Part shown: positions 10,357 to 20,307 of the stretch, piece after piece
Layout: each line of letters begins with the position of its first letter
How positions within the stretch are numbered: position 1 is the first letter of the stretch
Source: an uncultured Pelagibacteraceae bacterium
Lineage (GTDB): Bacteria > Pseudomonadota > Alphaproteobacteria > Pelagibacterales > Pelagibacteraceae
Assembly: GCA_902541745.1 (NCBI GenBank)
Contig: CACBRW010000003.1
Span: forward strand, 1 to 64,000
Length of the DNA stretch: 64,000 nt
Direction: 5' to 3'
The notes under the pieces: model-generated
The model's database searches: none
Told to the model about the DNA's origin: nothing
Seen by the model: the letters and a program-made list of their open reading frames with translations, nothing else
Program-made: the position numbers and the translations under genes

Positions 10357-11658
10357 ATGACTAAATTTATAAAAAAAATGTCTGCACCAATTCTTAGTTT
10401 GATATTTTTATTAAACATGAGTAGTGCGGGTATGGCAGAGACAACTGTTTCTGCTGAAGTTCAAGCTATATTCAATTCACTATTGTTTTTAATGTGTGGT
10501 TTCATGGTCATGTTCATGGCAGCGGGTTTTGCAATGCTAGAATCTGGTATGGTAACTTCCAAAAGTGTTTCTGTAATTTGTGCAAAGAACATTGGTCTTT
10601 ACTCAATTGCCGGAATTATGTTTTGGTTATTTGGATATAACTTAGCGTATGGTATACCTGAAGGTGGATACATTGGAACATTCACACCTTGGTCTGATGC
10701 AAGTTCAGTTGATACTGGATATGCTGATGGGTCTGATTGGTATTTTCAAATGGTTTTTTGTGCAACAACAGTTTCAATTTGTTCAGGTGCAATGGCTGAA
10801 AGAGTAAAACTTTGGCCTTTCTTTCTATTTGCAGCTATCTTATCTGGAATTATTTATCCAATCGTTATGGGTTGGCAATGGGGTGGAGGCTGGTTAGCAG
10901 AACTAGGCTTCTCTGATTTTGCTGGTTCAACACTAGTTCATTCAACAGGTGGTGCAGCAGCTTTAGCTGGTATTATGTTGTTAGGTGCTAGATATGGAAG
11001 ATTTGGTAGTAAAGGTGAAGCGAAAGCTATTAGACCTTTTGCTGCTTCTTCAATTCCGCTAGTAACAATTGGTGTTTTCATCTTGTGGTTGGGTTGGTTT
11101 GGATTCAATGGTGGATCTCAACTTGCTATAGGAACATTTGACGATGCAGTTGCTGTATCAAGTATTTTTATTAACACTAATCTTGCTGCTGCTGGTGGTG
11201 TAATGGCTGCTGCAATAATCACAAGATTAATGTTTGGTAAAACTGATGTTATTCAAATGTTAAACGGAGCAATTGGTGGTCTTGTGGCTGTAACTGCTGA
11301 ACCATTAGCACCATCGCCTTTAGCAGCTATTTTCATAGGTGCTGTAGGTGGTTTAATCGTTGTATTTGGAACTAAATTACTTTTTAGTTTCAAACTTGAC
11401 GATGTAGTAGGTGCAATTCCGGCTCACATGTTTGCTGGAATTTGGGGAACATTAGCTGTGCCATTAACAAACACTGATGCATCTTTTAGTGCCCAATTAA
11501 TTGGTGTGCTATCGATTAACATTTTTGTATTTGTGGTGTCGTACATCGTGTTCTCTGCTATGAAAGCTACTTTTGGAATTCGACTAAGTAAAGAGGCTGA
11601 AGCCAAAGGTACTGACGTAACTGAAACAGGAGTAATAGCATACGCAATACGAGACTAA
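10357..11658 (+). CDS. amtB: ammonium transporter
   Basis: 433 aa; Amt family signature regions (ERVKLWPFFLFAAILSGIIYPI, LVHSTGGAAALAG, GWFGFNGGSQ). Confidence 0.95.
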   Translation: MTKFIKKMSAPILSLIFLLNMSSAGMAETTVSAEVQAIFNSLLFLMCGFMVMFMAAGFAMLESGMVTSKSVSVICAKNIGLYSIAGIMFWLFGYNLAYGIPEGGYIGTFTPWSDASSVDTGYADGSDWYFQMVFCATTVSICSGAMAERVKLWPFFLFAAILSGIIYPIVMGWQWGGGWLAELGFSDFAGSTLVHSTGGAAALAGIMLLGARYGRFGSKGEAKAIRPFAASSIPLVTIGVFILWLGWFGFNGGSQLAIGTFDDAVAVSSIFINTNLAAAGGVMAAAIITRLMFGKTDVIQMLNGAIGGLVAVTAEPLAPSPLAAIFIGAVGGLIVVFGTKLLFSFKLDDVVGAIPAHMFAGIWGTLAVPLTNTDASFSAQLIGVLSINIFVFVVSYIVFSAMKATFGIRLSKEAEAKGTDVTETGVIAYAIRD

Positions 11659-11671
11659 TTGTATGCAATAC

Positions 11672-11725
11672 AGAGGCTCTTCGATCTCCATGTCGTTATC
11701 TCATTGAAGAGCCTCTAAAAAAAAG
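11672..11725 (+). terminator. stem-loop/terminator after amtB
   Basis: AGAGGCTCTTC ... GAAGAGCCTCT perfect 11-bp stem with 23-nt loop followed by A-rich tract. Confidence 0.5.
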
Positions 11726-11758
11726 AATTAACTATAATCTCTCTCTAGTTAGTTAACT

Positions 11759-11792
11759 AAAGGCCCCTTAGAAATAAGGGGTCTTTTTTTTT
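11759..11792. terminator. putative bidirectional terminator between amtB and bcp
   Basis: GGCCCCTTAGAAATAAGGGGTC stem followed by a run of T's, located between convergent genes. Confidence 0.65.
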
Positions 11793-12261
11793 AATTTTTT
11801 ACAATATTTTGAAGAGTTTCCAGGACTTCTTTAGCATGATCTTTAACTTTAACGTTAGCCCAAACCTTAATTATTTTACCTTTTTTATCGATTAAATATG
11901 TTGATCTAATTATTCCCATAAATTCACGGCCCATAAATTTTTTCTTTCCCCAAACTTTATATTTTTTAAGAACTTTTATTTCTTCGTCAGCAAGTAAATC
12001 AAATTTAATTTTGTATTTATCTCTAAATTTGCCATGACTTTTTAGACTATCCTTTGAAACTCCATATACTTCACAATCTAACTTTTTAAATTTAGAAAGA
12101 AGTTTATTAAAATCATTGGTTTCAAGAGTGCATCCAGGCGTATCATCCTTAGGATAGAAGTACAAAACAACATATTTCCCAATTGAATCCTTTAATGAGT
12201 ATTTATTATTTGTTGTTGATGGAACAACAAATGCTGGAGCTTTAGAATTAATTTTTAACAT
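11791..12261 (-). CDS. bcp: peroxiredoxin, Bcp/PrxQ family
   Basis: YFYPKDDTPGCTLE motif, 156 aa. Confidence 0.93.
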   Translation of the reverse strand: MLKINSKAPAFVVPSTTNNKYSLKDSIGKYVVLYFYPKDDTPGCTLETNDFNKLLSKFKKLDCEVYGVSKDSLKSHGKFRDKYKIKFDLLADEEIKVLKKYKVWGKKKFMGREFMGIIRSTYLIDKKGKIIKVWANVKVKDHAKEVLETLQNIVKN

Positions 12262-12308
12262 AATTTTATAGCAATATAATCTTTTTAAGGTAATTTAAAA
12301 TAAAAATT

Positions 12309-12692
12309 ATGACAATTAAAACAATTCAAAATTTAGTTTCTGAAGCTATGAATGAAATTAAAACAATTGATGCCGATGAAGCTTATCAAATGGTTCAAAA
12401 TAAAAATTGTAATCTTATTGATATAAGAGAAAGTAATGAACTAGAAAACACTGGAAGTGTTGAAGGAGCAAGTCATATACCAAGAGGAATGCTTGAAGTA
12501 TATCTAGATCCTAATAGTCCAATATTTCAAAATGGACAAATAGACAAAAATAAAGAATTCGTTCTATTTTGTGCAGGGGGTGTAAGATCAGCTTTAGCTG
12601 TCAAATCTTTAAAAGATATGGGATATCAAAAAGTATCTCATATTTATGGTGGTTTTGGCTCTATAGCTAGTAGTAACTTTAAAATAATTTAA
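12309..12692 (+). CDS. rhodanese-like domain protein
   Basis: NLIDIRESNELENTGSVEGASHIPRGML and active-site FCAGGVRS. Confidence 0.9.
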   Translation: MTIKTIQNLVSEAMNEIKTIDADEAYQMVQNKNCNLIDIRESNELENTGSVEGASHIPRGMLEVYLDPNSPIFQNGQIDKNKEFVLFCAGGVRSALAVKSLKDMGYQKVSHIYGGFGSIASSNFKII

Positions 12693-13267
12693 TTAGTATC
12701 AATTTCTTCTAAAGCATACTCAAGTCTATCTTGTCCCCAAAAAATTTTATTATTAACAATAAAGGTTGGAGTTCCAAAAACTTCTTTTTGAAAAGCATCA
12801 GTGGTTAATTTAATCAATTGATCCTTAACAGATTGTTTTTTTATGGATTGAAAAAATTCTTCGCTATCAATATTTAAATCCCTTATTAATTTAGACACAT
12901 TCTCAATATTTGATAAGTTATGATTATCTTTCCAATAAGCATCAAAAAAACAATTTAAGTAATCGTTTTGCTTATCCTTACTAACACTAATATATCCTCT
13001 CATTATATTTAAAGAATTTATTGGAAAATTAGAATTCCATTTAAATTCAATATTATTTTTTTCAGATATCAAATTGCAATCGTTTATATTATTTTTCAAT
13101 TTATATTTATTAAATGCAGGAGAATCAATTCCAGCTAACTTATGAAGACCACCTAAATAGACTGGTTTGTAATTAAATATGATATTTTTATGTTTAAGAA
13201 TTTTTTTGTATGCAATATATGCATATGGGCTAATTATATCGAAATAGAAATCTATATGATTACTCAT
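12689..13267 (-). CDS. DsbA-family / 2-hydroxychromene-2-carboxylate isomerase-like
   Basis: DFYFDIISPYAYIA N-terminus and FGTPTFIVNNKIFWGQDRL C-terminus. Confidence 0.85.
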   Translation of the reverse strand: MSNHIDFYFDIISPYAYIAYKKILKHKNIIFNYKPVYLGGLHKLAGIDSPAFNKYKLKNNINDCNLISEKNNIEFKWNSNFPINSLNIMRGYISVSKDKQNDYLNCFFDAYWKDNHNLSNIENVSKLIRDLNIDSEEFFQSIKKQSVKDQLIKLTTDAFQKEVFGTPTFIVNNKIFWGQDRLEYALEEIDTN

Positions 13268-13733
13268 ATAAACTAATTCTTTTCGCGTAAAAAATTCTTA
13301 TTATCCAGTATAAAAACAAACCTATTGGACCAATTAAATAAGTCACAATTAATGGCACAGCCATCAAAACTTTATTTATAGAAAACTTTTGTGAGTCTTT
13401 AACAATCCAACCACCAATAAATAAGTTTATTGCTATAAAGTGTGTCCAAAATAACATTATATACAAATGATCTTCAAATAATCTAGATAACTCGTTTAGA
13501 CCTAAGTAAAGAGAGAAATTTCCATCAAAATCGTAACCAATTAAATAAGATTTATATAAAATGAAGATATAAACACCACTTAATATAAAAAAGGGAAAAA
13601 TTGATGTTACAAAAATTCTACTCAAATGTGATTGAGGAAACACTATCAAGATAAACCAAAAAGGTAGAACACCAAGGTTGATCCACATGTAAAGTGTCTC
13701 AATTGTGAAATAAGTATAAATTTGTTCAATCAT
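13260..13733 (-). CDS. membrane protein (ABA4-like domain suspected)
   Basis: 157 aa with about 4 TM helices; LYIMLFWTHFIAINLFIGGWIVKD. Confidence 0.6.
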   Translation of the reverse strand: MIEQIYTYFTIETLYMWINLGVLPFWFILIVFPQSHLSRIFVTSIFPFFILSGVYIFILYKSYLIGYDFDGNFSLYLGLNELSRLFEDHLYIMLFWTHFIAINLFIGGWIVKDSQKFSINKVLMAVPLIVTYLIGPIGLFLYWIIRIFYAKRISLYE

Positions 13734-13759
13734 TCAGATATATTATATTAAATCTATCC

Positions 13760-14323
13760 ATGATTCCTATAAGAAATAGAAAAAAAACACTTCAAGTAAC
13801 TGTTGATGAGATGCGTAATTTTGCCTTTGCTTATGTTGAAAAGTATGCTCCTTCAAAACAACAACTCAAAACTTATTTATTAAAAAAATACATGAAACTA
13901 TCAGCGTCTGATGTAAGAAAAAAAGATGTAAATAAATTAATTGATATTGTTTTGTCCGACTTAGAAAAAAATAGATTTATAAATGATCAATTTTATTCTG
14001 AAAGTAAAGCTAAAAGCATGATTCAAAGAGGGAACTCAATTAATAAGATTAGAAATTATCTAATTGGCAAAGGAATTAACGAAACATTTATTAAAGATAC
14101 AGTCCATAAAATAAAAGAAGATAATTCAGACCAAGATTTTTTTTCTGCAATAAAATTATGTAAAAAGAAAAGAATTGGTCCAGCTAGAGCAGAGGATAAT
14201 AGAACTTTGTTTTATAAAAAAGATATATCTTTACTTGCAAGAAATGGTTTTGATTTTGAAACATCAAAAAAAGTAATGGATATAGAAAAAAATGAATATC
14301 TAAAAATAATAAATCTACTTTGA
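13760..14323 (+). CDS. recX: regulatory protein RecX
   Basis: Size and helical repeat pattern; KSMIQRGNSINKIRNYLIGKGI. Confidence 0.7.
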   Translation: MIPIRNRKKTLQVTVDEMRNFAFAYVEKYAPSKQQLKTYLLKKYMKLSASDVRKKDVNKLIDIVLSDLEKNRFINDQFYSESKAKSMIQRGNSINKIRNYLIGKGINETFIKDTVHKIKEDNSDQDFFSAIKLCKKKRIGPARAEDNRTLFYKKDISLLARNGFDFETSKKVMDIEKNEYLKIINLL

Positions 14324-14458
14324 CTTTTTATCTTTTTCTTCTTTTACAAGCAGATTTATTTTATTTCTTATGTAATTTTTTACAAAAACGAATACCAATA
14401 ATCCAAAAATTGAAACAGAAACAATAATTATTAGTATTATTCTTAATTGTTCATCCAT
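14315..14458 (-). CDS. small single-TM protein (47 aa)
   Basis: Own translation MDEQLRIILIIIVSVSIFGLLVFVFVKNYIRNKINLLVKEEKDKKSK*; start codon overlaps next gene's stop. Confidence 0.5.
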   Translation of the reverse strand: MDEQLRIILIIIVSVSIFGLLVFVFVKNYIRNKINLLVKEEKDKKSK

Positions 14459-15228
14459 TATAAAATATTTTTATTTTTCAAAATTATACTAGGATTTTTT
14501 AAATCTTTTTTACCATACAAAATTTCATTTCCTTCAAAATCACTTACAGTTCCACCCGCATGTTCTAAAATTGCATGACCAGCTGCTATATCCCACTCAT
14601 ATGCCCTAGGTTCGGCAACATAACCATCATATTCACCAGCAGCAACGACACAGAATTTCAAAGAACTTTTCATTCTAATATTTTCTTTTACCCCTAAATC
14701 ATCATAAATTTTTTGAATTTCAGGTTTTATTTTAGTTGAGTATGAAATAAATTTTAAATTTTCTGATTTCTTGACAGGTAAAGTGCTTAAGTTTGTTTTT
14801 TTACCGTTGCTAAGCTCAAAAGCATTACCTTTTTCATATGAGTAAAACATCCTTTTTTTTGCAGGAGCATTTATTAACCCTGCAACAGGTTTATTATTGA
14901 TTATCAAACCAGCATTAATAGTAAATTCTTCTAAATTATTAATATAATCATAAGTTCCATCAATAGGATCAACAAGCCAGAAATCTTTTAAATTTAGGTT
15001 ATCTTTATTTTCAGAAGCCTCCTCTGAAATGATAGGTAAACTAGGAGTAACTTCTGAAATTTTTTTTGATATAAATTTGTTTACTTCCAAATCACCATTG
15101 CTTACCGGGGTATTATCTGGTTTGATTTTTTTTATTAAACCTTTTTCTCTTAATTGAATAGCCAAATCTCCAGCCTCTAAAAAATTATCAATCAAATTTT
15201 CAACAATCTCTTTTAAGTTTACCTTCAT
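14458..15228 (-). CDS. cysQ: inositol monophosphatase family / 3'(2'),5'-bisphosphate nucleotidase
   Basis: WLVDPIDGTYDYIN and YEWDIAAGHAILEHAGG motifs. Confidence 0.85.
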   Translation of the reverse strand: MKVNLKEIVENLIDNFLEAGDLAIQLREKGLIKKIKPDNTPVSNGDLEVNKFISKKISEVTPSLPIISEEASENKDNLNLKDFWLVDPIDGTYDYINNLEEFTINAGLIINNKPVAGLINAPAKKRMFYSYEKGNAFELSNGKKTNLSTLPVKKSENLKFISYSTKIKPEIQKIYDDLGVKENIRMKSSLKFCVVAAGEYDGYVAEPRAYEWDIAAGHAILEHAGGTVSDFEGNEILYGKKDLKNPSIILKNKNIL

Positions 15229-15395
15229 TTTCCTAGTTTTTTTAATTCAACGTTTTTTGCGTTAATTACTTTTTTTCCAACATTTTCAAAATTAACTGTC
15301 ACTTTATCTTTAATTATAGATTGCACTTGCCCAATTCCCCATTCTTTTTTCTGTGGATTAGTGACTTTGTCACCTGGTTCATAATCTAAAATCAT
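15225..15395 (-). CDS. DUF3553-like small protein (56 aa)
   Basis: Own translation [60 protein letters not shown] overlap with cysQ start. Confidence 0.65.
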   Translation of the reverse strand: MILDYEPGDKVTNPQKKEWGIGQVQSIIKDKVTVNFENVGKKVINAKNVELKKLGK

Positions 15396-15436
15396 TTAAT
15401 TTAACTTATATTGTAAATAAGTATAAATACCACCTT

Positions 15437-16555
15437 ATGAATAAAGATTTAAATTCTATTGGATTAGATAAAAAACCTTCAGATACTACTATAGTTGTCG
15501 CAATGTCGGGTGGAGTAGATTCTTCCACAGTAGCAGGCATAATGAAAAAAGAAGGTTACAATGTAATTGGTATAACACTAAAACTTTATGACGATGGCAA
15601 AGAAGTAGCTGCATCAAAACAATGTTGTTCAGGTCAAGACATAATGGACGCTAAACGTGTTGCACATAAGTTAGGTATAGAGCATAAAATTTTATATTAC
15701 CAAGACAAGTTTAAGCAAGGTGTTATAGATAATTTTGTTGAGAGTTATTTAAAAGGTGAAACTCCAATTCCATGTGTTCAGTGTAATCAAACTGTTAAAT
15801 TTAAAGATTTATTTGAAGTTTCAAAAGAACTAAAAGCTGATGCATTAGTTACTGGTCATTATGTAAAAAGTATTACAGAAAATAAAACTACAAATATGTA
15901 TAGAGCCAGAGATGAAAATAGAGACCAAAGTTATTTTTTATTCAATACAACTAGAGAGCAATTAGATTATTTAAGATTTCCATTAGGTGGAATGTTAAAA
16001 GATAAAACAAGAGAAATCGCAAAAAATTTAGATTTAAACGTTGCTGATAAACCTGATAGTCAGGACATATGTTTTGTTCCAAATGGTGATTACGCTTCAG
16101 TAATACAAAAGTTTAGACCAGACTCCTTTCATAAAGGAAATATAAAAAATTTAGATGGTGATGTAATTGGTGTTCATGATGGAATTATTAATTTTACAAT
16201 AGGACAAAGAAAAGGAATTAAAATTTCAGATAAAGAAGCCCTTTATGTGTTAAAGATAAATTCGGATAAAAATGAAATAATAGTTGGACCTAAAGAAAAA
16301 CTTGGAAAAAAAACAATTTCTTTAAAGGAAATAAATTTATTAACTAACAAAGAAGATTTAGATCAAAATTTATTTGTTAAAGTTAGATCTACTGGAAGTC
16401 TTCTAGAGGCAAAAGTTGATCTTATAAATGACAATAATGCTAAAGTTAATTTAACAATTCCTGAAGATGGTATTTCACCTGGTCAGGCATGTGTTTTTTA
16501 TCGAAAAGATCAGTTTGGCCACAAAGTGCTTGGTGGTGGATGGATTAAAGATTAG
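15437..16555 (+). CDS. mnmA: tRNA-specific 2-thiouridylase
   Basis: [22 protein letters not shown]-loop, [16 protein letters not shown] motifs. Confidence 0.95.
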   Translation: MNKDLNSIGLDKKPSDTTIVVAMSGGVDSSTVAGIMKKEGYNVIGITLKLYDDGKEVAASKQCCSGQDIMDAKRVAHKLGIEHKILYYQDKFKQGVIDNFVESYLKGETPIPCVQCNQTVKFKDLFEVSKELKADALVTGHYVKSITENKTTNMYRARDENRDQSYFLFNTTREQLDYLRFPLGGMLKDKTREIAKNLDLNVADKPDSQDICFVPNGDYASVIQKFRPDSFHKGNIKNLDGDVIGVHDGIINFTIGQRKGIKISDKEALYVLKINSDKNEIIVGPKEKLGKKTISLKEINLLTNKEDLDQNLFVKVRSTGSLLEAKVDLINDNNAKVNLTIPEDGISPGQACVFYRKDQFGHKVLGGGWIKD

Positions 16556-16563
16556 TAGAAGAA

Positions 16564-16647
16564 TTATTTCTTCTTATTTTTTCTTTTAGCTCTTCTTTTT
16601 TTAGACCCTTGTTTTCTTCGGCCTCTATGTTTCTTTGGGTAACTCAT
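16564..16647 (-). CDS. 27-aa hyperbasic micro-protein
   Basis: Own translation MSYPKKHRGRRKQGSKKRRAKRKNKKK*; sole sense in the gap between mnmA and metC. Confidence 0.55.
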   Translation of the reverse strand: MSYPKKHRGRRKQGSKKRRAKRKNKKK

Positions 16648-16719
16648 TTAGTCCTATTTTAATTTTATTGACGTTTTTCATGGGATATAGCATTGTCTTA
16701 ATAACATATCAAATTTATT

Positions 16720-17898
16720 ATGGGTAGTTCCTTCAAGACTTTTCTGAAACATACAGCTAAAGATTTTCATAATCAGTCAGTAAATCCTCCTGTGGTTAGA
16801 GCTTCTACTATTATTTTTAAATCTATGCAGGATATTAAAAAAACTCAGAATAAATATTTGAAAGATCCAGTGAGTGGAAATTTTGATTATGGTCGACAAG
16901 GAACATCCACTACATATGCTTTACAACAAATTTTAAGAAAAATTGAAGAATGTTATAAAGTTTATCTAACCCCTACTGGTTTTGGTGCAATATTTCTTGG
17001 TGTGTTAAGTGTTGTGAAACCAGATGATGAAATACTTGTTACAGACTCAGTTTACTCGCCATCAAGACTTTTAACAGAAACATACCTTAAAAAATTTAAT
17101 ATCAGAGCAATATTCTATAATCCAAATGACTTTAATGATCTAAAAAGTAAAATTACAAAAAAAACAAAGCTTATTTTTGTTGAAAATCCTGGAAGCAACA
17201 CTTTCGAATTTCAAGATTTATATAAAATAGTTGCATTGGCAAAAAAAAATAAAATTTATACAGCCATAGATAACACTTGGGGGACACCTTATTTTCTGAA
17301 ACCAATAAAGCTAGGTTTTGATATGTCGATTGTCTCTGCAACAAAATATTATTCTGGTCACTCAGATGTAATGGGTGGCAGTTTAGCTATAAGCAAACGA
17401 GTTTTTAAATTAGTAGAAGCAACAAGTAAAGTTTCAGGATTAAGATTAGGCCCTGATGATGCGTATTTAATTTTAAGAGGTATTCGAACTCTAGATGTAA
17501 GATTGGAAAAACATCAGGAAAATGCACTTAAAGTCTCCAAGTTTTTATCAAAACAGAAAAAAATAATTAAAGTTTTTTATCCATATAAAAAAGGTAGTCA
17601 AAATTATAAATTATGGAAAAAATATTATTCAGGTGCATCGGGTTTATTAGGATTTAAAATAAAATCAAAAAATAAGAACTCAGTATTAAAATTTGTTAAT
17701 TCTTTAAAACTTTTCGGCTATGGATTTAGTTGGGGAGGTTTCGAAAGTTTAGCACTTTATCAAACACACCAAGCACTAGGAAAGAGACAATTTACACATT
17801 TGAATAAAGATGAACATATAATAAGAATGCATATTGGACTTGAAGATCCTAAAGACATTATAGATGATATAAAACAAGCATTAAAATTTATTAAATGA
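16720..17898 (+). CDS. metC: cystathionine beta-lyase, PLP-dependent Cys/Met metabolism family
   Basis: NPPVVRASTIIF, FDYGRQGTSTTYALQ, AIDNTWGTPYF, SATKYYSGHSDVMGG (PLP lysine). Confidence 0.9.
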   Translation: MGSSFKTFLKHTAKDFHNQSVNPPVVRASTIIFKSMQDIKKTQNKYLKDPVSGNFDYGRQGTSTTYALQQILRKIEECYKVYLTPTGFGAIFLGVLSVVKPDDEILVTDSVYSPSRLLTETYLKKFNIRAIFYNPNDFNDLKSKITKKTKLIFVENPGSNTFEFQDLYKIVALAKKNKIYTAIDNTWGTPYFLKPIKLGFDMSIVSATKYYSGHSDVMGGSLAISKRVFKLVEATSKVSGLRLGPDDAYLILRGIRTLDVRLEKHQENALKVSKFLSKQKKIIKVFYPYKKGSQNYKLWKKYYSGASGLLGFKIKSKNKNSVLKFVNSLKLFGYGFSWGGFESLALYQTHQALGKRQFTHLNKDEHIIRMHIGLEDPKDIIDDIKQALKFIK

Positions 17899-19115
17899 GT
17901 TCAGAAAGTTTTACTATTAGCAAAAAAGCACTAATCACTTTAATTGCTGCTTCAATAGTTGTAATTATTTCTTTAGGAATAAGACAGACCTTTGGATTGT
18001 TTTATTTTGATTTTAATACTGACTTAGATATTACCATTTCTCATTTTGGTTTTGTTATGGGATTACAGTTATTACTTTGGGGAGTATTCAGTCCGTTGTT
18101 TGGTGTAATTACTGATAAATACGGAGGAGCTATTGCAATATTCATTGGTTTTGTTTTTTATTTAGTTGGGGTTTTGCTTTTTTATTCTGGCTATAATACT
18201 GGAGGTTATTTTACTTTAACTATAGGAGTGATGATTGGAATAGGCTTAGGCTCCACTGCAATAGGTATCCCAGTTTCAGTAGTAGCTAAACATTTTCCAG
18301 CATCTAATAGAACTATTGCAACAGGAATTGTTACATGTGCAGGTTCATTTGGATATTTTGTATCTCCTTTACTTGTAAGATATTCCTTAGTTGAAACAGG
18401 CTGGGAGAATACTCTTTTATATTTTTCTCTTCTTTTAGGATTAGGATTAGTGGTAGCTTTGTTTGTTAGTACTCCGAAAATACCTGTCGGAGTTAATCAA
18501 GATAATAATCAAACAGCAAAAGAGGCGCTAAAAGAGGCATTTGCAAATAAAAGTTTTATTTATCTCATTTTAGGTTTTTTTGTTTGTGGTTGGCATATTG
18601 CTTTAGTAGCAACACACATTCCTACGTATATGGCAGACAAAGGTTTGCCTGACTGGACACCTGCAATGGTTTTAGCTTTGATTGGTGTATTTAATATGGC
18701 CGGTACGATTACTAGCGGTTATTTAGCAACAAGATATAGTAAGAAAAAAATTTTAAGTGCCATTTATCTATTAAGAGGAGTTTCTATAATTTATTTTATT
18801 TTCTTGCCGCCAAGTATATTTAACTCGGTAGTTTTTGGAGTTACTTTTGGTTTTTTATGGTTATCGACTGTTCCTCCAACAAACGGAATCGTTGCACATA
18901 TATTTGGTACAAAATACGTTGGACTTTTATATGGAATTGTTTTTGTAAGCCATCAAATTGGTTCTTTCCTAGGAGCATATCTAGGTGGTGTATTTTATGA
19001 ATTGAACGGAAATTTTGATTATGCATGGTACGGATCTATCGCATTATCTATTTTTGCAGGTCTGATACATTTACCTATAGTAGAGAAAGCAATTGAAAGA
19101 ACTCAGCCAGCATAA
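17895..19115 (+). CDS. MFS transporter (oxalate/formate antiporter-like)
   Basis: 406 aa, 12-TM MFS pattern. Confidence 0.85.
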   Translation: MSSESFTISKKALITLIAASIVVIISLGIRQTFGLFYFDFNTDLDITISHFGFVMGLQLLLWGVFSPLFGVITDKYGGAIAIFIGFVFYLVGVLLFYSGYNTGGYFTLTIGVMIGIGLGSTAIGIPVSVVAKHFPASNRTIATGIVTCAGSFGYFVSPLLVRYSLVETGWENTLLYFSLLLGLGLVVALFVSTPKIPVGVNQDNNQTAKEALKEAFANKSFIYLILGFFVCGWHIALVATHIPTYMADKGLPDWTPAMVLALIGVFNMAGTITSGYLATRYSKKKILSAIYLLRGVSIIYFIFLPPSIFNSVVFGVTFGFLWLSTVPPTNGIVAHIFGTKYVGLLYGIVFVSHQIGSFLGAYLGGVFYELNGNFDYAWYGSIALSIFAGLIHLPIVEKAIERTQPA

Positions 19116-20307
19116 GTTAAAATTTAACCCTTATTTAGAGGATCTGTATCAATCAGATAAACCTTTAATTATTTATAAAGTAGAAGATGGCTATAATATT
19201 TATACAGATTTTTCAAAAAAGATCATTTTAACAAAAAAAAATATACATAAATTTCTTAATTCGTTAGAGAAAAAAAAATACAAGAGAGAAACAGATTTAT
19301 ATCTTGGATTTTTTGGTTATGAAATTTTATGTAATTTGATTGGTATTAATTTAAAAAACAAAAAAAGGATTAATTTTTATAAAGGGGTTTTTTATAAACC
19401 CGAGACAATAATTAAAATTAGAAAAGATATTAAAGTTATATCTAGTAAAAAAAAACATAAATTCAATTATCAATTCAGTAAAACTCAAATATTAAGTCCC
19501 TTTAAGATTAATATTTCTTATAAAAAATATAAAAAAATATTTGAATTATTTTCAAAAAAAATAAGACAAGGAGAAACTTATCAAATTAAAATTTGTACAA
19601 AATATAAGAATAAATCATTAATTAATCCTATTAATTTTTTTTGGAAATTAATGCGTGTTAACGCGTCCCCAGAGTCATTTATGATAAAAGATAAGGATTA
19701 CTCTATAGTAAGCTGTTCTCCTGAAACATTAATAGATAAGAAAAAAAACAAAATTATAACAAAACCAATAGCTGGTACTTTTAAGAAAAAATTATTATCC
19801 AATAAAAATATAGCTTTAAAATATTTCAAAAATAATGAGAAAGAAACCAAAGAACACAACATGATAGTTGATATGGAAAGAAGTGATTTATCTAAAATTT
19901 GTAAACCAGGAAGTGTTAAAATACTCAAAAAAAAATATGTTGAGGAATATAAGCACCTTTTTCATTATGTGACTTCAATTGGTGGAATATTAAATAAAAA
20001 TATAAAATTGATTGATATCATTAAGGCAATGATGCCAGGAGGATCTGTAATTGGTTGTCCTAAAATTAGAACTTTAGAACTTTTAAACAGACAAGAAAAA
20101 GAAAGTAGAAATATTTTTACAGGAAGTTTTGGATTTATTAAATTTAATCAGGATATGAAGTTTAATATAATAATTAGATCTATATTAAATTATAAAAATC
20201 AATCAGAGATCTCAGCAGCATCTGGTGTAGTATTGGATAGTTCACCAAAGAAAGAATTTAATGAAAATTATATTAAAGCAAAATCTTTATTGGAGTTATT
20301 TAAATGA
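19093..20307 (+). CDS. pabB: aminodeoxychorismate synthase component I
   Basis: chorismate-binding domain: QIKICTKYKN, SPETLI, KPIAGTFKK, EHNMIVDMERSDL, MPGGSVIGCPKIRTLELL. Confidence 0.88.
   Translation: MKELSQHKLKFNPYLEDLYQSDKPLIIYKVEDGYNIYTDFSKKIILTKKNIHKFLNSLEKKKYKRETDLYLGFFGYEILCNLIGINLKNKKRINFYKGVFYKPETIIKIRKDIKVISSKKKHKFNYQFSKTQILSPFKINISYKKYKKIFELFSKKIRQGETYQIKICTKYKNKSLINPINFFWKLMRVNASPESFMIKDKDYSIVSCSPETLIDKKKNKIITKPIAGTFKKKLLSNKNIALKYFKNNEKETKEHNMIVDMERSDLSKICKPGSVKILKKKYVEEYKHLFHYVTSIGGILNKNIKLIDIIKAMMPGGSVIGCPKIRTLELLNRQEKESRNIFTGSFGFIKFNQDMKFNIIIRSILNYKNQSEISAASGVVLDSSPKKEFNENYIKAKSLLELFK

Noticed and set aside
16648-16719. Possible SAM-type riboswitch upstream of metC-like gene
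   Set aside because: Spacer after the micro-ORF is short and I could not build a convincing pseudoknot or conserved core.
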